A stretch of 5,156 nt of DNA from Desulfobacteraceae bacterium 4572_19 (GTDB lineage: Bacteria > Desulfobacterota > Desulfobacteria > Desulfobacterales > NBLS01): contig NBLS01000056.1 in assembly GCA_002084385.1 (NCBI GenBank), positions 1 to 5,156 on the forward strand. The letters are read 5' to 3'. The notes beneath the pieces were generated by a model that made no database searches, had not been told where the DNA came from, and worked only from the letters and a program-made list of their open reading frames with translations. Positions 1-5,156 of the stretch are shown here, in pieces (position 1 is the first letter of the stretch; every line of letters begins with the position of its first letter). A program made the position numbers and the translations under genes.

Positions 1-1118
1 GTATCTCTACTAACTTGGCAAACATACCGGGCAAAAGTTATATCATTCCCGAACCATTGGGTGTTACACTAACAATTGGCGCTTGGAATTATCCATATCA
101 ATTATCGTTGGCGCCAATGATACCAGCATTGGCAGCAGGTAACACGGCTATAGTTAAACCTTCGGAATTATCTTTGAATACTTCAAATGTAATGGCAAAG
201 CTAATTAACGAAAATTTCGATTCTAACTATTTACATGTTGTTGAAGGCGGAGTTGAGGAAACATCAGAATTGTTAAAAGAAAAATTTGATAAAATATTCT
301 ATACCGGAAGTTCAACTGTCGGTAAAATAATTATGAAAGCAGCAGCTGAGCATTTAACTCCAGTGACTTTAGAATTAGGAGGAAAAAGTCCAACTTTTGT
401 TTTCAACGATGCCAACCTTAAAATAACTGCAAAGCGTTTAGTTTGGGCTAAATTCCTAAACAGTGGGCAAACATGTATTGCTCCCGATTACATTTTTGCA
501 GAAAAAGGAGTCAAAGAAAAATTGATTTCAGAGATAAAAAAACAAATTTTAGAAATCCATGGTGAGAACCCACAGCAAAGTGATGCATTTGTTAGAATTA
601 TAAATCCTAGACATTACAAACGAATAGTACAATTTATAGATGATTCTAAAATAGTAATAGGAGGGGAGACCGATGAATCTGACTTATATATTGCACCAAC
701 CGTAATGGATAACGTAACTTTTGATGACGAGGTAATGCAAGAAGAAATATTCGGGCCAGTGCTACCTATCATCGAATTTGACGATTTAGATTGGGCAATT
801 AAAATGATAAAAGCGCGACCAAAACCACTAGCACTATACGTATTCACCTCTAGTAATAAAAATAGAGATAAAATTTTTCATGAAGTTTCTTTTGGAGGAG
901 GGGCGGTGAACGATGCTGTTATGCATCTTACCAATCCGAAACTGCCATTTGGAGGAGTTGGCAATTCGGGTATGGGAAGCTATCACGGTAAAGCTGGATT
1001 TGATACATTCTCGCATTTTAAATCAATTTTAGAAAAATCAACATTAATTGAACCACCAATTAAATATCCTCCTTATGTAGATTGGAAATTAAAGGTTCTA
1101 AAAACAATGCTAGAGTAA
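1..1118 (+). CDS. Aldehyde dehydrogenase, class 3 (ALDH3-like) family, 5'-truncated by the window edge
   Basis: NAD(P)-dependent oxidation of an aldehyde to a carboxylic acid; family relatives act on fatty and aromatic aldehydes, but the substrate here cannot be read from sequence. The frame is open to the left edge (first full codon at base 3) with no ATG, so the true start lies outside. A TTG at 15 is in frame but sits mid-domain. About 372 residues are visible, and with family members near 455 some 85 N-terminal residues are missing. Counting from the TTG codon, visible motifs are the AWNYP segment (23-27), the cofactor-loop FYTGS (95-99), the general-base Glu120 in LELGGKSP, the catalytic Cys154 in NSGQTC (TGT at 474-476), EEIFGPVLP (243-251) and PFGGVGNSGMG (311-321). 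The tail ends in a YPPY segment (351-354) and a basic amphipathic stretch, typical of the class 3 branch. All catalytic residues are present, so the enzyme should be active if the missing part is intact. Substrate and cellular role are inference. Confidence 0.95.
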   Translation, partial: ISTNLANIPGKSYIIPEPLGVTLTIGAWNYPYQLSLAPMIPALAAGNTAIVKPSELSLNTSNVMAKLINENFDSNYLHVVEGGVEETSELLKEKFDKIFYTGSSTVGKIIMKAAAEHLTPVTLELGGKSPTFVFNDANLKITAKRLVWAKFLNSGQTCIAPDYIFAEKGVKEKLISEIKKQILEIHGENPQQSDAFVRIINPRHYKRIVQFIDDSKIVIGGETDESDLYIAPTVMDNVTFDDEVMQEEIFGPVLPIIEFDDLDWAIKMIKARPKPLALYVFTSSNKNRDKIFHEVSFGGGAVNDAVMHLTNPKLPFGGVGNSGMGSYHGKAGFDTFSHFKSILEKSTLIEPPIKYPPYVDWKLKVLKTMLE

Positions 1119-1145
1119 GCTCTTAGAAAAATAATTGCTATGAGC
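1119..1145 (+). terminator. Small hairpin directly after the ALDH stop codon, possible weak terminator
   Basis: The arms GCTCTTAG (1119-1126) and CTATGAGC (1138-1145) pair with one internal T-T mismatch around an 11-base A-rich loop, beginning at the base after the TAA stop. There is no T-run downstream, so it does not meet the usual intrinsic-terminator pattern. It could instead be an mRNA 3'-end stabiliser or chance. Confidence 0.3.
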
Positions 1146-1160
1146 AAATAATAAATATTC

Positions 1161-1237
1161 CCAGCAAATTTTGTTGATTTACGCAAAGCTGCACGAAAGC
1201 AAGACGGTTTTAAGCGAATATCTACGAAATTTGCTGG
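1161..1237. repeat. 77-bp intergenic element with long imperfect inverted-repeat arms
   Basis: The outer 11 bases CCAGCAAATTT (1161-1171) are exactly complementary to AAATTTGCTGG (1227-1237). The match continues inward imperfectly, giving 25-base arms (1161-1185 and 1213-1237) that agree at 20 of 25 positions around a 27-base centre. The centre is richer in G and C than the AT-rich flanks. There is no ORF of note inside and no convincing target-site duplication flanking it. It resembles a dispersed palindromic (REP/MITE-like) repeat or a large transcript hairpin between the ALDH and acyltransferase genes. Only one copy is in the window, so repeat status is inferred from structure alone. Confidence 0.6.
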
Positions 1238-1260
1238 TAAAAATAAGAGGATGTTTTTTG

Positions 1261-1311
1261 ATTAAAACATTATCTCATTAAATCATTGGAGCATTAAAAC
1301 ATTAACTCATT
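1261..1311. repeat. AT-rich imperfect direct repeat, two 19-bp units
   Basis: ATTAAAACATTATCTCATT (1261-1279) recurs as ATTAAAACATTAACTCATT (1293-1311), 18 of 19 identical, with a 32-bp period. A related CATTAAATCATT-like piece lies between the units. It lies in the spacer upstream of the acyltransferase gene. No promoter with a clear TAnnTTTG element was seen in the rest of this spacer. It may be low-complexity drift rather than a functional site. Confidence 0.5.
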
Positions 1312-1371
1312 GAATAATTAGTACATCTACCAAAAAAATTGTTTTTTTGTCCACAACTAAATTCTCAAAAA

Positions 1372-2514
1372 ATGGAAATAGAAGGTTTGTCAAAGTTCGA
1401 CGATATTCGTCCTTTCACGGATGATGAGGCAAAACAGGTTTTTAAAGAAATCAGTAATCATCCTGCAATATTTTCAATAATGAAGGTTATCAACCCTTAC
1501 TTGACTAAAAAAGAGGTTGTTGAATATTTAGAGTCATTGAATAGCGTAGATGATTTTCAACGAAAATTTTCTTATCCAGGGCTGAGAATGGTTATTGGTA
1601 AAACCAGCGATGGTCTTACACACGAAGGTATCGATGAGTTAGATATCGATGGTAGTTATCTTTTTGTATCATCTCATAGAGATATAATGTTAGATACTTC
1701 TCTTCTTAATTTCGTAATGCTCGAAAGAGGGATGAAAGTTGCTGAAGCCGCTATTGGCGATAATTTAGTAACCAAAGATCTTATTAATAAGCTGGCAAAA
1801 CTCAACAGGAATTTTATCGTAAAACGTAATGCCCCTGTTAGAGAGATGGTAGTTAATTCAAGACACTTATCAGAATACATTCAGTTTGTTTTGCACAGCA
1901 AAAAACGATCTGTGTGGATAGCTCAACGAGAAGGAAGAGCAAAAGATGGTATTGATGCAACAAATCCAGGTTTGCTTAAAATGATTACAATGGCATCTGA
2001 TAAAGGAGAAGATATTGTGTCATTTCTTAAGAGATCAAAAATAATTCCTTTATCAATATCATACGAATACGATCCTAACGATAGATTCAAAATTGACGAG
2101 TTGATTGCAAAGGAGCAAGATATCCCTTATTTAAAAGATAGGAATGAAGATTTTCAGCACATTATCACCGGAATGATGGGTTATAAAAAACGAATTCATA
2201 TCGCAGCAGCTAAACCTCTAGATGAGGAACTAAACGTCTTAGAAGGATTGAAAGGAAATAAATTACTTCAAAAGTTAGCACAAATTATTGATGCTAAAAT
2301 TATTTCTAATTATAAACTATGGCCATCGAACTATATTGCTTTCGATAAATTGAAATCTACAAAAGAACATAGCGACTTATACAACGACTTTGATGAGAAA
2401 TCTTTCTTACGAAGAATAGAAAAAAGAGCTAGAGAACACGATCATGACGACGCTGAAAGAAAATTCCTAGAAATGTATGCTAATCCGGTAATTAGTAAAA
2501 TAAACCTAGGATAA
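1372..2514 (+). CDS. PlsB-like glycerolipid acyltransferase (LPLAT superfamily)
   Basis: Predicted to transfer a fatty acyl chain to glycerol-3-phosphate or lysophosphatidate at the inner face of the membrane, in phospholipid synthesis. It is 380 residues from the ATG at 1372. The frame extends to a TTG at 1339, but the extra residues look non-conserved and the ATG follows an A-rich leader. LPLAT motifs occur in order: motif I HRDIMLD (102-108), motif II around NFIVKRN (147-153), motif III EGRAKDG (187-193), and motif IV IIPLSISYEYDP (224-235). The order and the EGR and Y-E motifs are closer to PlsB than to short PlsC. It is much shorter than E. coli PlsB (about 800 residues) and lacks obvious membrane helices. 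Motif I is odd: His102 and Asp108 are separated by five residues rather than the classical four. The C-terminus carries a charged stretch with REHDHDDAERK (354-364). Which substrate it uses is not determined; family assignment is strong, exact reaction moderate. Confidence 0.85.
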   Translation: MEIEGLSKFDDIRPFTDDEAKQVFKEISNHPAIFSIMKVINPYLTKKEVVEYLESLNSVDDFQRKFSYPGLRMVIGKTSDGLTHEGIDELDIDGSYLFVSSHRDIMLDTSLLNFVMLERGMKVAEAAIGDNLVTKDLINKLAKLNRNFIVKRNAPVREMVVNSRHLSEYIQFVLHSKKRSVWIAQREGRAKDGIDATNPGLLKMITMASDKGEDIVSFLKRSKIIPLSISYEYDPNDRFKIDELIAKEQDIPYLKDRNEDFQHIITGMMGYKKRIHIAAAKPLDEELNVLEGLKGNKLLQKLAQIIDAKIISNYKLWPSNYIAFDKLKSTKEHSDLYNDFDEKSFLRRIEKRAREHDHDDAERKFLEMYANPVISKINLG

Positions 2515-2545
2515 AAGTCTAACAGTCTATCTTGCACCTTTTACC
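2509..2545 (+). terminator. Possible weak stem-loop over the acyltransferase stop codon
   Basis: GGATAAAAG (2509-2517) can pair with CTTTTACC (2538-2545) with one bulged A, enclosing a 20-base loop. The stem overlaps the TAA stop at 2512-2514. No T-run follows and a competing CTTTT/AAAAG pairing exists, so a terminator role is only a suggestion. Confidence 0.2.
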
Positions 2546-2622
2546 AAAAGTAGATATTTGTGTTTTCATGTGTATATTCTACACCTTATTATGAATTAGA
2601 ATAAATAAGTCTAAATAATGAC

Positions 2623-2650
2623 TTGTATATAATATTTTGTGTTATTTTTG
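2623..2650 (+). promoter_or_regulatory. Bacteroidota-type promoter for ansA (TTG / TAnnTTTG)
   Basis: TATTTTTG at 2643-2650 matches the Bacteroidota -7 consensus TAnnTTTG exactly. A TTG at 2623-2625 lies 17 bases upstream and can serve as the -33 element, slightly closer than the usual spacing of about 19-21. A transcript would begin around 2655-2658, leaving a leader of about 80 bases before the ansA ATG at 2736. This was the only convincing match of this kind that I found in the intergenic regions. Confidence 0.55.
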
Positions 2651-2661
2651 CGAAGTTTAAT

Positions 2662-2678
2662 TTCAATTTGAAATTGAA
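2662..2678. promoter_or_regulatory. Perfect 17-bp palindrome in the ansA leader, possible operator or RNA hairpin
   Basis: TTCAATTT (2662-2669) and AAATTGAA (2671-2678) are exact inverse complements around one central G. The site begins a few bases after the inferred transcription start, a position suited to a repressor operator. As RNA it could form a 6-bp stem with a 5-base loop. No regulator is encoded nearby to support either reading. Confidence 0.4.
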
Positions 2679-2679
2679 C

Positions 2680-2700
2680 CATGAACTTTTCGAGTTCGTG
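2680..2700 (+). promoter_or_regulatory. Hairpin in the ansA leader overlapping a six-codon upstream ORF
   Basis: CATGAACT (2680-2687) pairs with AGTTCGTG (2693-2700) across the loop TTTCG, an 8-bp stem with one G-U pair. It ends 35 bases upstream of the ansA ATG. An ATG at 2681 inside the 5' arm opens a mini-ORF (MNFSSS, stop TGA 2699-2701) that coincides almost exactly with the hairpin and is out of frame with ansA. No T-run follows, so it does not look like a standard attenuator terminator. Confidence 0.35.
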
Positions 2701-2735
2701 ATTTTGATAATATTACTCAGGCAAATTTACATAAA

Positions 2736-3779
2736 ATGATTAAACGTACAGTCTTACTTATATATACAGGTGGTACCATAGGCATGGTAAAAGATAAAGA
2801 TACCGGCACCCTTGTACCTTTTGATTTTGACGATTTACTGTTAAGGATGCCAGAGCTTTCTCATTTAGATTGCGACATTGAAACTTTCACCTTAAAGGAG
2901 CCTATAGATTCATCTAACATACAACCTACAGACTGGATTGAGTTAGGTGAAAAACTAGAAGAGGTATATGACGATTACGACGGTTTTGTAATACTTCATG
3001 GTACTGATACTATGTCCTACACAGCATCGGCATTAAGTTTTATAATTGAGAATCTTAAGAAACCAGTAATATTTACAGGTTCGCAACTCCCAATTAGCGA
3101 TTTCAGAACAGATGCAAAAGAGAATCTCATAACAGCAATACAAATAGCTACTGATTACGATAACAAGGGTAAGGCAATAATTCAAGAAGTAGGTTTGTAT
3201 TTCGAGAATAAGCTGTACAGAGGAAATAGAACAACAAAAATAAATTCGGAACATTTCGAGGCATTTGCCTCATTAAATTTCCCAGCATTAGCTGAATCAG
3301 GTGTTCATTTAACGTATAATGATCACTTATTTCCCGAAACAACAGATAAGAGTTTTAAAGTTCATAAAAAGCTAAATCAGAATGTTGCAATAATTAGACT
3401 TTTCCCAGGATTAACAGAATCTATACTTGATGCAATAATTAATATTGATGGGTTGAAAGGTTTGATTCTAGAAACCTATGGCTCTGGTAATGCACCAAAT
3501 AAGGAGTGGTTTGTTAATTCTATTGGTAGAGCGGTTAAGAATGGCATAATTGTTGTTAATGTAACGCAATGTCCGGCAGGGATGGTGGATCATAATCTTT
3601 ATGAAGTAGGTTTACAAATGCGAAAATTAGGAGTAGTAGGAGGTCGAGATATGACCACTGAAGCTGCAATAACAAAATTAATGTTCGTGTTAGGTAACGA
3701 AACTTATAACAAGTCTCCCGAGAAGTGGTTGAGAATAAACCTCAGAGGAGAAATGAAAGACAGGAAAGAAAAATTTTAA
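2736..3779 (+). CDS. ansA: L-asparaginase, type I (cytoplasmic)
   Basis: Hydrolyses L-asparagine to L-aspartate and ammonia in the cytoplasm. It is 347 residues, close to the roughly 340 of E. coli AnsA, and has no signal peptide, which fits the type I rather than the periplasmic type II enzyme. The first conserved block YTGGTIGM (10-17) carries the nucleophile Thr14. The second block HGTDTM (88-93) supplies Thr90 and Asp91, and TGSQLP (114-119) follows. The segment YRGNRTTK (161-168) probably provides the active-site lysine (Lys168, by analogy with Lys163 of E. coli AnsA). The C-terminal domain has the conserved QCPAGMVD segment (278-285) and GGRDMTTEAA (302-311). The start ATG is preceded by A-rich sequence with no Shine-Dalgarno, as usual in Bacteroidota. 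Its own promoter lies about 85 bases upstream, and a 198-bp gap separates it from exbB, so it is probably transcribed alone. No missing catalytic residue or break is seen. Confidence 0.95.
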   Translation: MIKRTVLLIYTGGTIGMVKDKDTGTLVPFDFDDLLLRMPELSHLDCDIETFTLKEPIDSSNIQPTDWIELGEKLEEVYDDYDGFVILHGTDTMSYTASALSFIIENLKKPVIFTGSQLPISDFRTDAKENLITAIQIATDYDNKGKAIIQEVGLYFENKLYRGNRTTKINSEHFEAFASLNFPALAESGVHLTYNDHLFPETTDKSFKVHKKLNQNVAIIRLFPGLTESILDAIINIDGLKGLILETYGSGNAPNKEWFVNSIGRAVKNGIIVVNVTQCPAGMVDHNLYEVGLQMRKLGVVGGRDMTTEAAITKLMFVLGNETYNKSPEKWLRINLRGEMKDRKEKF

Positions 3780-3796
3780 TAAGTGGTTTTTTTTTC
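3764..3796 (+). terminator. A/U-rich stem with T9 tract at the end of ansA, candidate terminator
   Basis: GAAAGAAAAA (3764-3773), covering the last ansA codons, can pair with TTTTTTTTTC (3787-3796), a 10-bp stem with one G-U, around a 13-base loop that contains the stop codon. The nine-T tract right after the gene is the most terminator-like signal here, but the stem has almost no G-C pairs and would be weak. Confidence 0.35.
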
Positions 3797-3807
3797 GTTA
3801 TTTGCCG

Positions 3808-3913
3808 TCCGTTTTGAGAGTACCTCAGGAGGTTGTTGGAGAAGTGACTAACTGGTTGAAGGTACATATCTAGAAAAGTTTTTTCTAGTAACGGAATTGG
3901 GGCTTTAAAACCC
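3808..3913 (+). ncRNA. Possible structured RNA / leader upstream of exbB (unassigned)
   Basis: This part of the ansA-exbB spacer holds several complementary segments in nested order. TCCGTT (3808-3813) pairs with AACGGA (3890-3895) and would close a junction. Inside it, GTACCT (3820-3825) pairs with AGGTAC (3860-3865), and CTAGAAAA (3870-3877) pairs with TTTTCTAG (3881-3888) across a GTT loop. A small GGG/CCC hairpin (3900-3913) follows. A local pairing ACCT/AGGT (3822-3825 with 3830-3833) competes with the GTACCT stem, giving two alternative folds. The segment is richer in G than the flanking DNA. I do not recognise it as a known riboswitch, 6S or SRP RNA. Short arms of six bases can arise by chance, so this is a candidate only. 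No clear TAnnTTTG promoter for exbB was found in the spacer. Confidence 0.3.
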
Positions 3914-3977
3914 TTCTTCTCTACAAATTTTTATATAATTAAATTCGATAATTCTAATAACAATTAAGTTCAGAAAA

Positions 3978-4817
3978 ATGAAAAGAGTATTTTCGATTTT
4001 AGCAGTAACTGGATTATTAACGTTTGGAACGGTTAATAATGTTTCTGCGCAAGATCAACAAGAAAATGTTGAGGCAGTTGAAAACAACGCACAAGAGGCA
4101 GAAGAAACTGCAGTAGCAACTGAAGAAGTTGCACAAGAAGAAGCTCCTGCTGTAGCTCAACCAGAGGCAGTAGAGGCAGAAGTAACTCAAACTTTCCACC
4201 AAATCATTAAGCAAAAGTTTATTGAGGGTGGTGCTGGTTTTATGGGTATCGTATTGCTTTCTCTAATTTTAGGTTTAGCTATCGCTATCGAGAGAATTAT
4301 CTATTTAAACTTGGCAACAACTAACACTGAAAAACTTCTTAAGAATGTTGAGGAAGCTTTACAGTCAGGTGGTGTTGAAGAGGCTAAAGAGGTTTGTAGA
4401 AACACTAGAGGTCCTGTTGCATCTATCTTCTATCAAGGTCTTGACCGTATGGATGAAGGTATTGATATGGTTGAGAAATCAGTTGTGTCTTACGGTGGTG
4501 TACAGATGGGTCAATTAGAGCAAAACATCTCTTGGTTGTCTTTATTTATTGCACTAGCTCCAATGCTTGGATTTATGGGTACTGTAATCGGTATGATTGC
4601 TGCCTTTGATTCAATTGAAGCTGCTGGTAACATTTCACCAACACTTGTTGCAAAAGGTATTAAGCAAGCACTTATTACAACTGTATTTGGATTGATCGTT
4701 GCGATGATCCTTCAAATTTTCTACAACTACATCGTAGCTAAAGTAGATAGTATCGTTAATAAAATGGAAGATGCTTCTATTTCATTAATCGATTTGTTAG
4801 TAAAGTATAAAAAGTAA
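3978..4817 (+). CDS. exbB: MotA/TolQ/ExbB proton channel family protein, with signal peptide and acidic N-terminal tail
   Basis: Inner-membrane subunit that, with ExbD, forms a proton channel driving TonB and outer-membrane transporters (or a Tol-like system). It is 279 residues. Residues 1-24 look like a signal peptide: MKR, a hydrophobic core, and a VSA site with likely cleavage after Ala24. Residues 25-71 are an acidic, low-complexity Glu/Ala/Gln/Val segment with 14 Asp/Glu and no Lys, Arg or His. Membrane helices lie at about 87-110, 184-210 and 225-253, with the cytoplasmic domain between the first two, the ExbB topology. The family signature is clear in LAPMLGFMGTVIGMI (193-207) and LVAKGIKQALITTVFGL (223-239). 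Glycine codons are mostly GGT, more biased than in the upstream genes, hinting at high expression. The next gene starts 18 bp downstream. ExbB versus TolQ cannot be fully separated without exbD/tonB or tolR/tolB in view; the neighbours favour ExbB by inference. Confidence 0.9.
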   Translation: MKRVFSILAVTGLLTFGTVNNVSAQDQQENVEAVENNAQEAEETAVATEEVAQEEAPAVAQPEAVEAEVTQTFHQIIKQKFIEGGAGFMGIVLLSLILGLAIAIERIIYLNLATTNTEKLLKNVEEALQSGGVEEAKEVCRNTRGPVASIFYQGLDRMDEGIDMVEKSVVSYGGVQMGQLEQNISWLSLFIALAPMLGFMGTVIGMIAAFDSIEAAGNISPTLVAKGIKQALITTVFGLIVAMILQIFYNYIVAKVDSIVNKMEDASISLIDLLVKYKK

Positions 4818-4835
4818 TTTTAATTTCTTTAGGAA

Positions 4836-5156
4836 ATGGATAAAATTCAGAAAATATCACCATGGCTTATTGGTGTGGTAGCAGTGGTTTCCGCTTACAT
4901 GTGGTGGAACCTTGCTAGCCAAGATATGCCTGTAGCTTCTGATGTTGATTCTTTCTACTCTCTAACTATTGTAATGTTAGCGTTAGTAGTAGGGGTTACA
5001 CTATTATTCTCTTTATTTCAGTTATTAACTGATTTAAAAGCGATGAAGCAAGCTTTGATATGGATAGTTTTAGCAGCTATAGTTATAGGAATTTCTTATA
5101 ATCTAGCTTCTGATAAAGCTATTACATTTTTAGGAGTACAGTTAGGTTCTGCTGAA
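4836..5156 (+). CDS. Uncharacterised small membrane protein following exbB, 3'-truncated by the window edge
   Basis: The frame is open from the ATG at 4836 to the right edge, giving 107 residues without a stop. An in-frame TAG at 4830-4832 rules out a start just upstream. AGGA (4831-4834) is one base from the ATG, too close for a working Shine-Dalgarno. I do not recognise a named family. Three hydrophobic stretches are visible at about 9-27, 42-64 and 71-89, with short polar connectors: a DMPVASDVDS loop at 30-39 and a charged TDLKAMKQ turn at 65-72. Only 18 bp separate it from exbB, so the two are almost certainly co-transcribed. My recollection, unverified, is that Bacteroidota exbB operons often carry a small membrane protein between exbB and exbD. 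An accessory role in the proton-channel complex is inference from position. Confidence 0.8.
   Translation, partial: MDKIQKISPWLIGVVAVVSAYMWWNLASQDMPVASDVDSFYSLTIVMLALVVGVTLLFSLFQLLTDLKAMKQALIWIVLAAIVIGISYNLASDKAITFLGVQLGSAE

Noticed and set aside
15..17. TTG at 15 as the start of the aldehyde dehydrogenase
   Set aside because: The frame continues open to the window edge and a start here would remove about 85 conserved N-terminal residues of the domain. The gene is cut by the window, not short.
614..1016. Minus-strand open frames antisense to the aldehyde dehydrogenase
   Set aside because: They lie wholly inside a well-conserved gene, resemble no protein family, and have no separate promoter or leader.
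1161..1237. Complete insertion sequence or integron site
   Set aside because: No transposase or integrase frame, no target-site duplication and no attC-like core sites; only the inverted-repeat structure is supported.
1339..1371. N-terminal extension of the acyltransferase from a TTG at 1339
   Set aside because: The extra 11 residues (MFFCPQLNSQK) include a translated T-tract, TTG is a rare start here, and the ATG at 1372 follows the A-rich leader typical of the other genes.
3033..3342. Minus-strand open frames antisense to ansA, rich in Cys, Tyr and Leu
   Set aside because: The composition is what the reverse strand of an AT-rich gene gives; no family features or initiation context.
3899..3930. 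GGG/CCC hairpin and nearby T-run as an intrinsic terminator in the exbB leader
   Set aside because: Only three strong pairs, and the T-run starts more than ten bases after the stem, separated by a TTCTTCTCTACAAA-like stretch.
3934..3939. TATAAT upstream of exbB as a promoter -10 box
   Set aside because: No partner -35 element at the right distance, and Bacteroidota primary sigma factors prefer TAnnTTTG; TATAAT is expected by chance in such AT-rich DNA.
4017..4214. Minus-strand Cys/Ser/Phe/Leu-rich frame opposite the start of exbB
   Set aside because: It is the mirror of the Glu/Ala-rich repeat-like codons of the ExbB tail, an artefact of that low-complexity segment.

Overview
The window comes from an AT-rich bacterial chromosome, most likely a member of the Bacteroidota. 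I would guess Bacteroidales/Marinilabiliales, but that rank is inference. The evidence is a TAnnTTTG-type promoter (the Bacteroidota -7 element) upstream of the asparaginase gene, A-rich sequence instead of Shine-Dalgarno sites in front of the start codons, and an ExbB with a cleavable-looking signal peptide and an acidic tail. All recognised genes lie on the + strand.

Layout: (1) 1-1118 is the C-terminal four-fifths of a class 3 aldehyde dehydrogenase, cut by the left edge. (2) 1119-1371 is a gene-free spacer holding a small hairpin just after the stop codon, a 77-bp element with imperfect inverted-repeat arms, and an AT-rich direct repeat. (3) 1372-2514 is a PlsB-like glycerolipid acyltransferase with an unusual HX5D spacing in the catalytic motif. 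(4) 2515-2735 is a spacer with a recognisable promoter and two hairpin-forming palindromes in the probable leader. (5) 2736-3779 is a cytoplasmic type I L-asparaginase (ansA). (6) 3780-3977 is a spacer with nested complementary segments that could form a branched RNA. (7) 3978-4817 is exbB, the proton-channel subunit of a TonB-energising system. (8) 4836 to the right edge is the start of a small three-helix membrane protein 18 bp after exbB.

Functionally, the first two genes are housekeeping lipid/aldehyde enzymes and the third makes aspartate and ammonia from asparagine. The last two look like the start of an exbB operon, which would be expected to continue with exbD/tonB outside the window. 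The spacers of roughly 200 bp suggest that ALDH, acyltransferase, ansA and exbB are separate transcription units, with only exbB and its follower clearly co-transcribed. I found no mobile element with a transposase, no CRISPR array, no tRNA or rRNA, and no clear novel multi-gene system. The least explained parts are the leader in front of exbB, the 77-bp inverted-repeat element, and the uncharacterised membrane protein after exbB.
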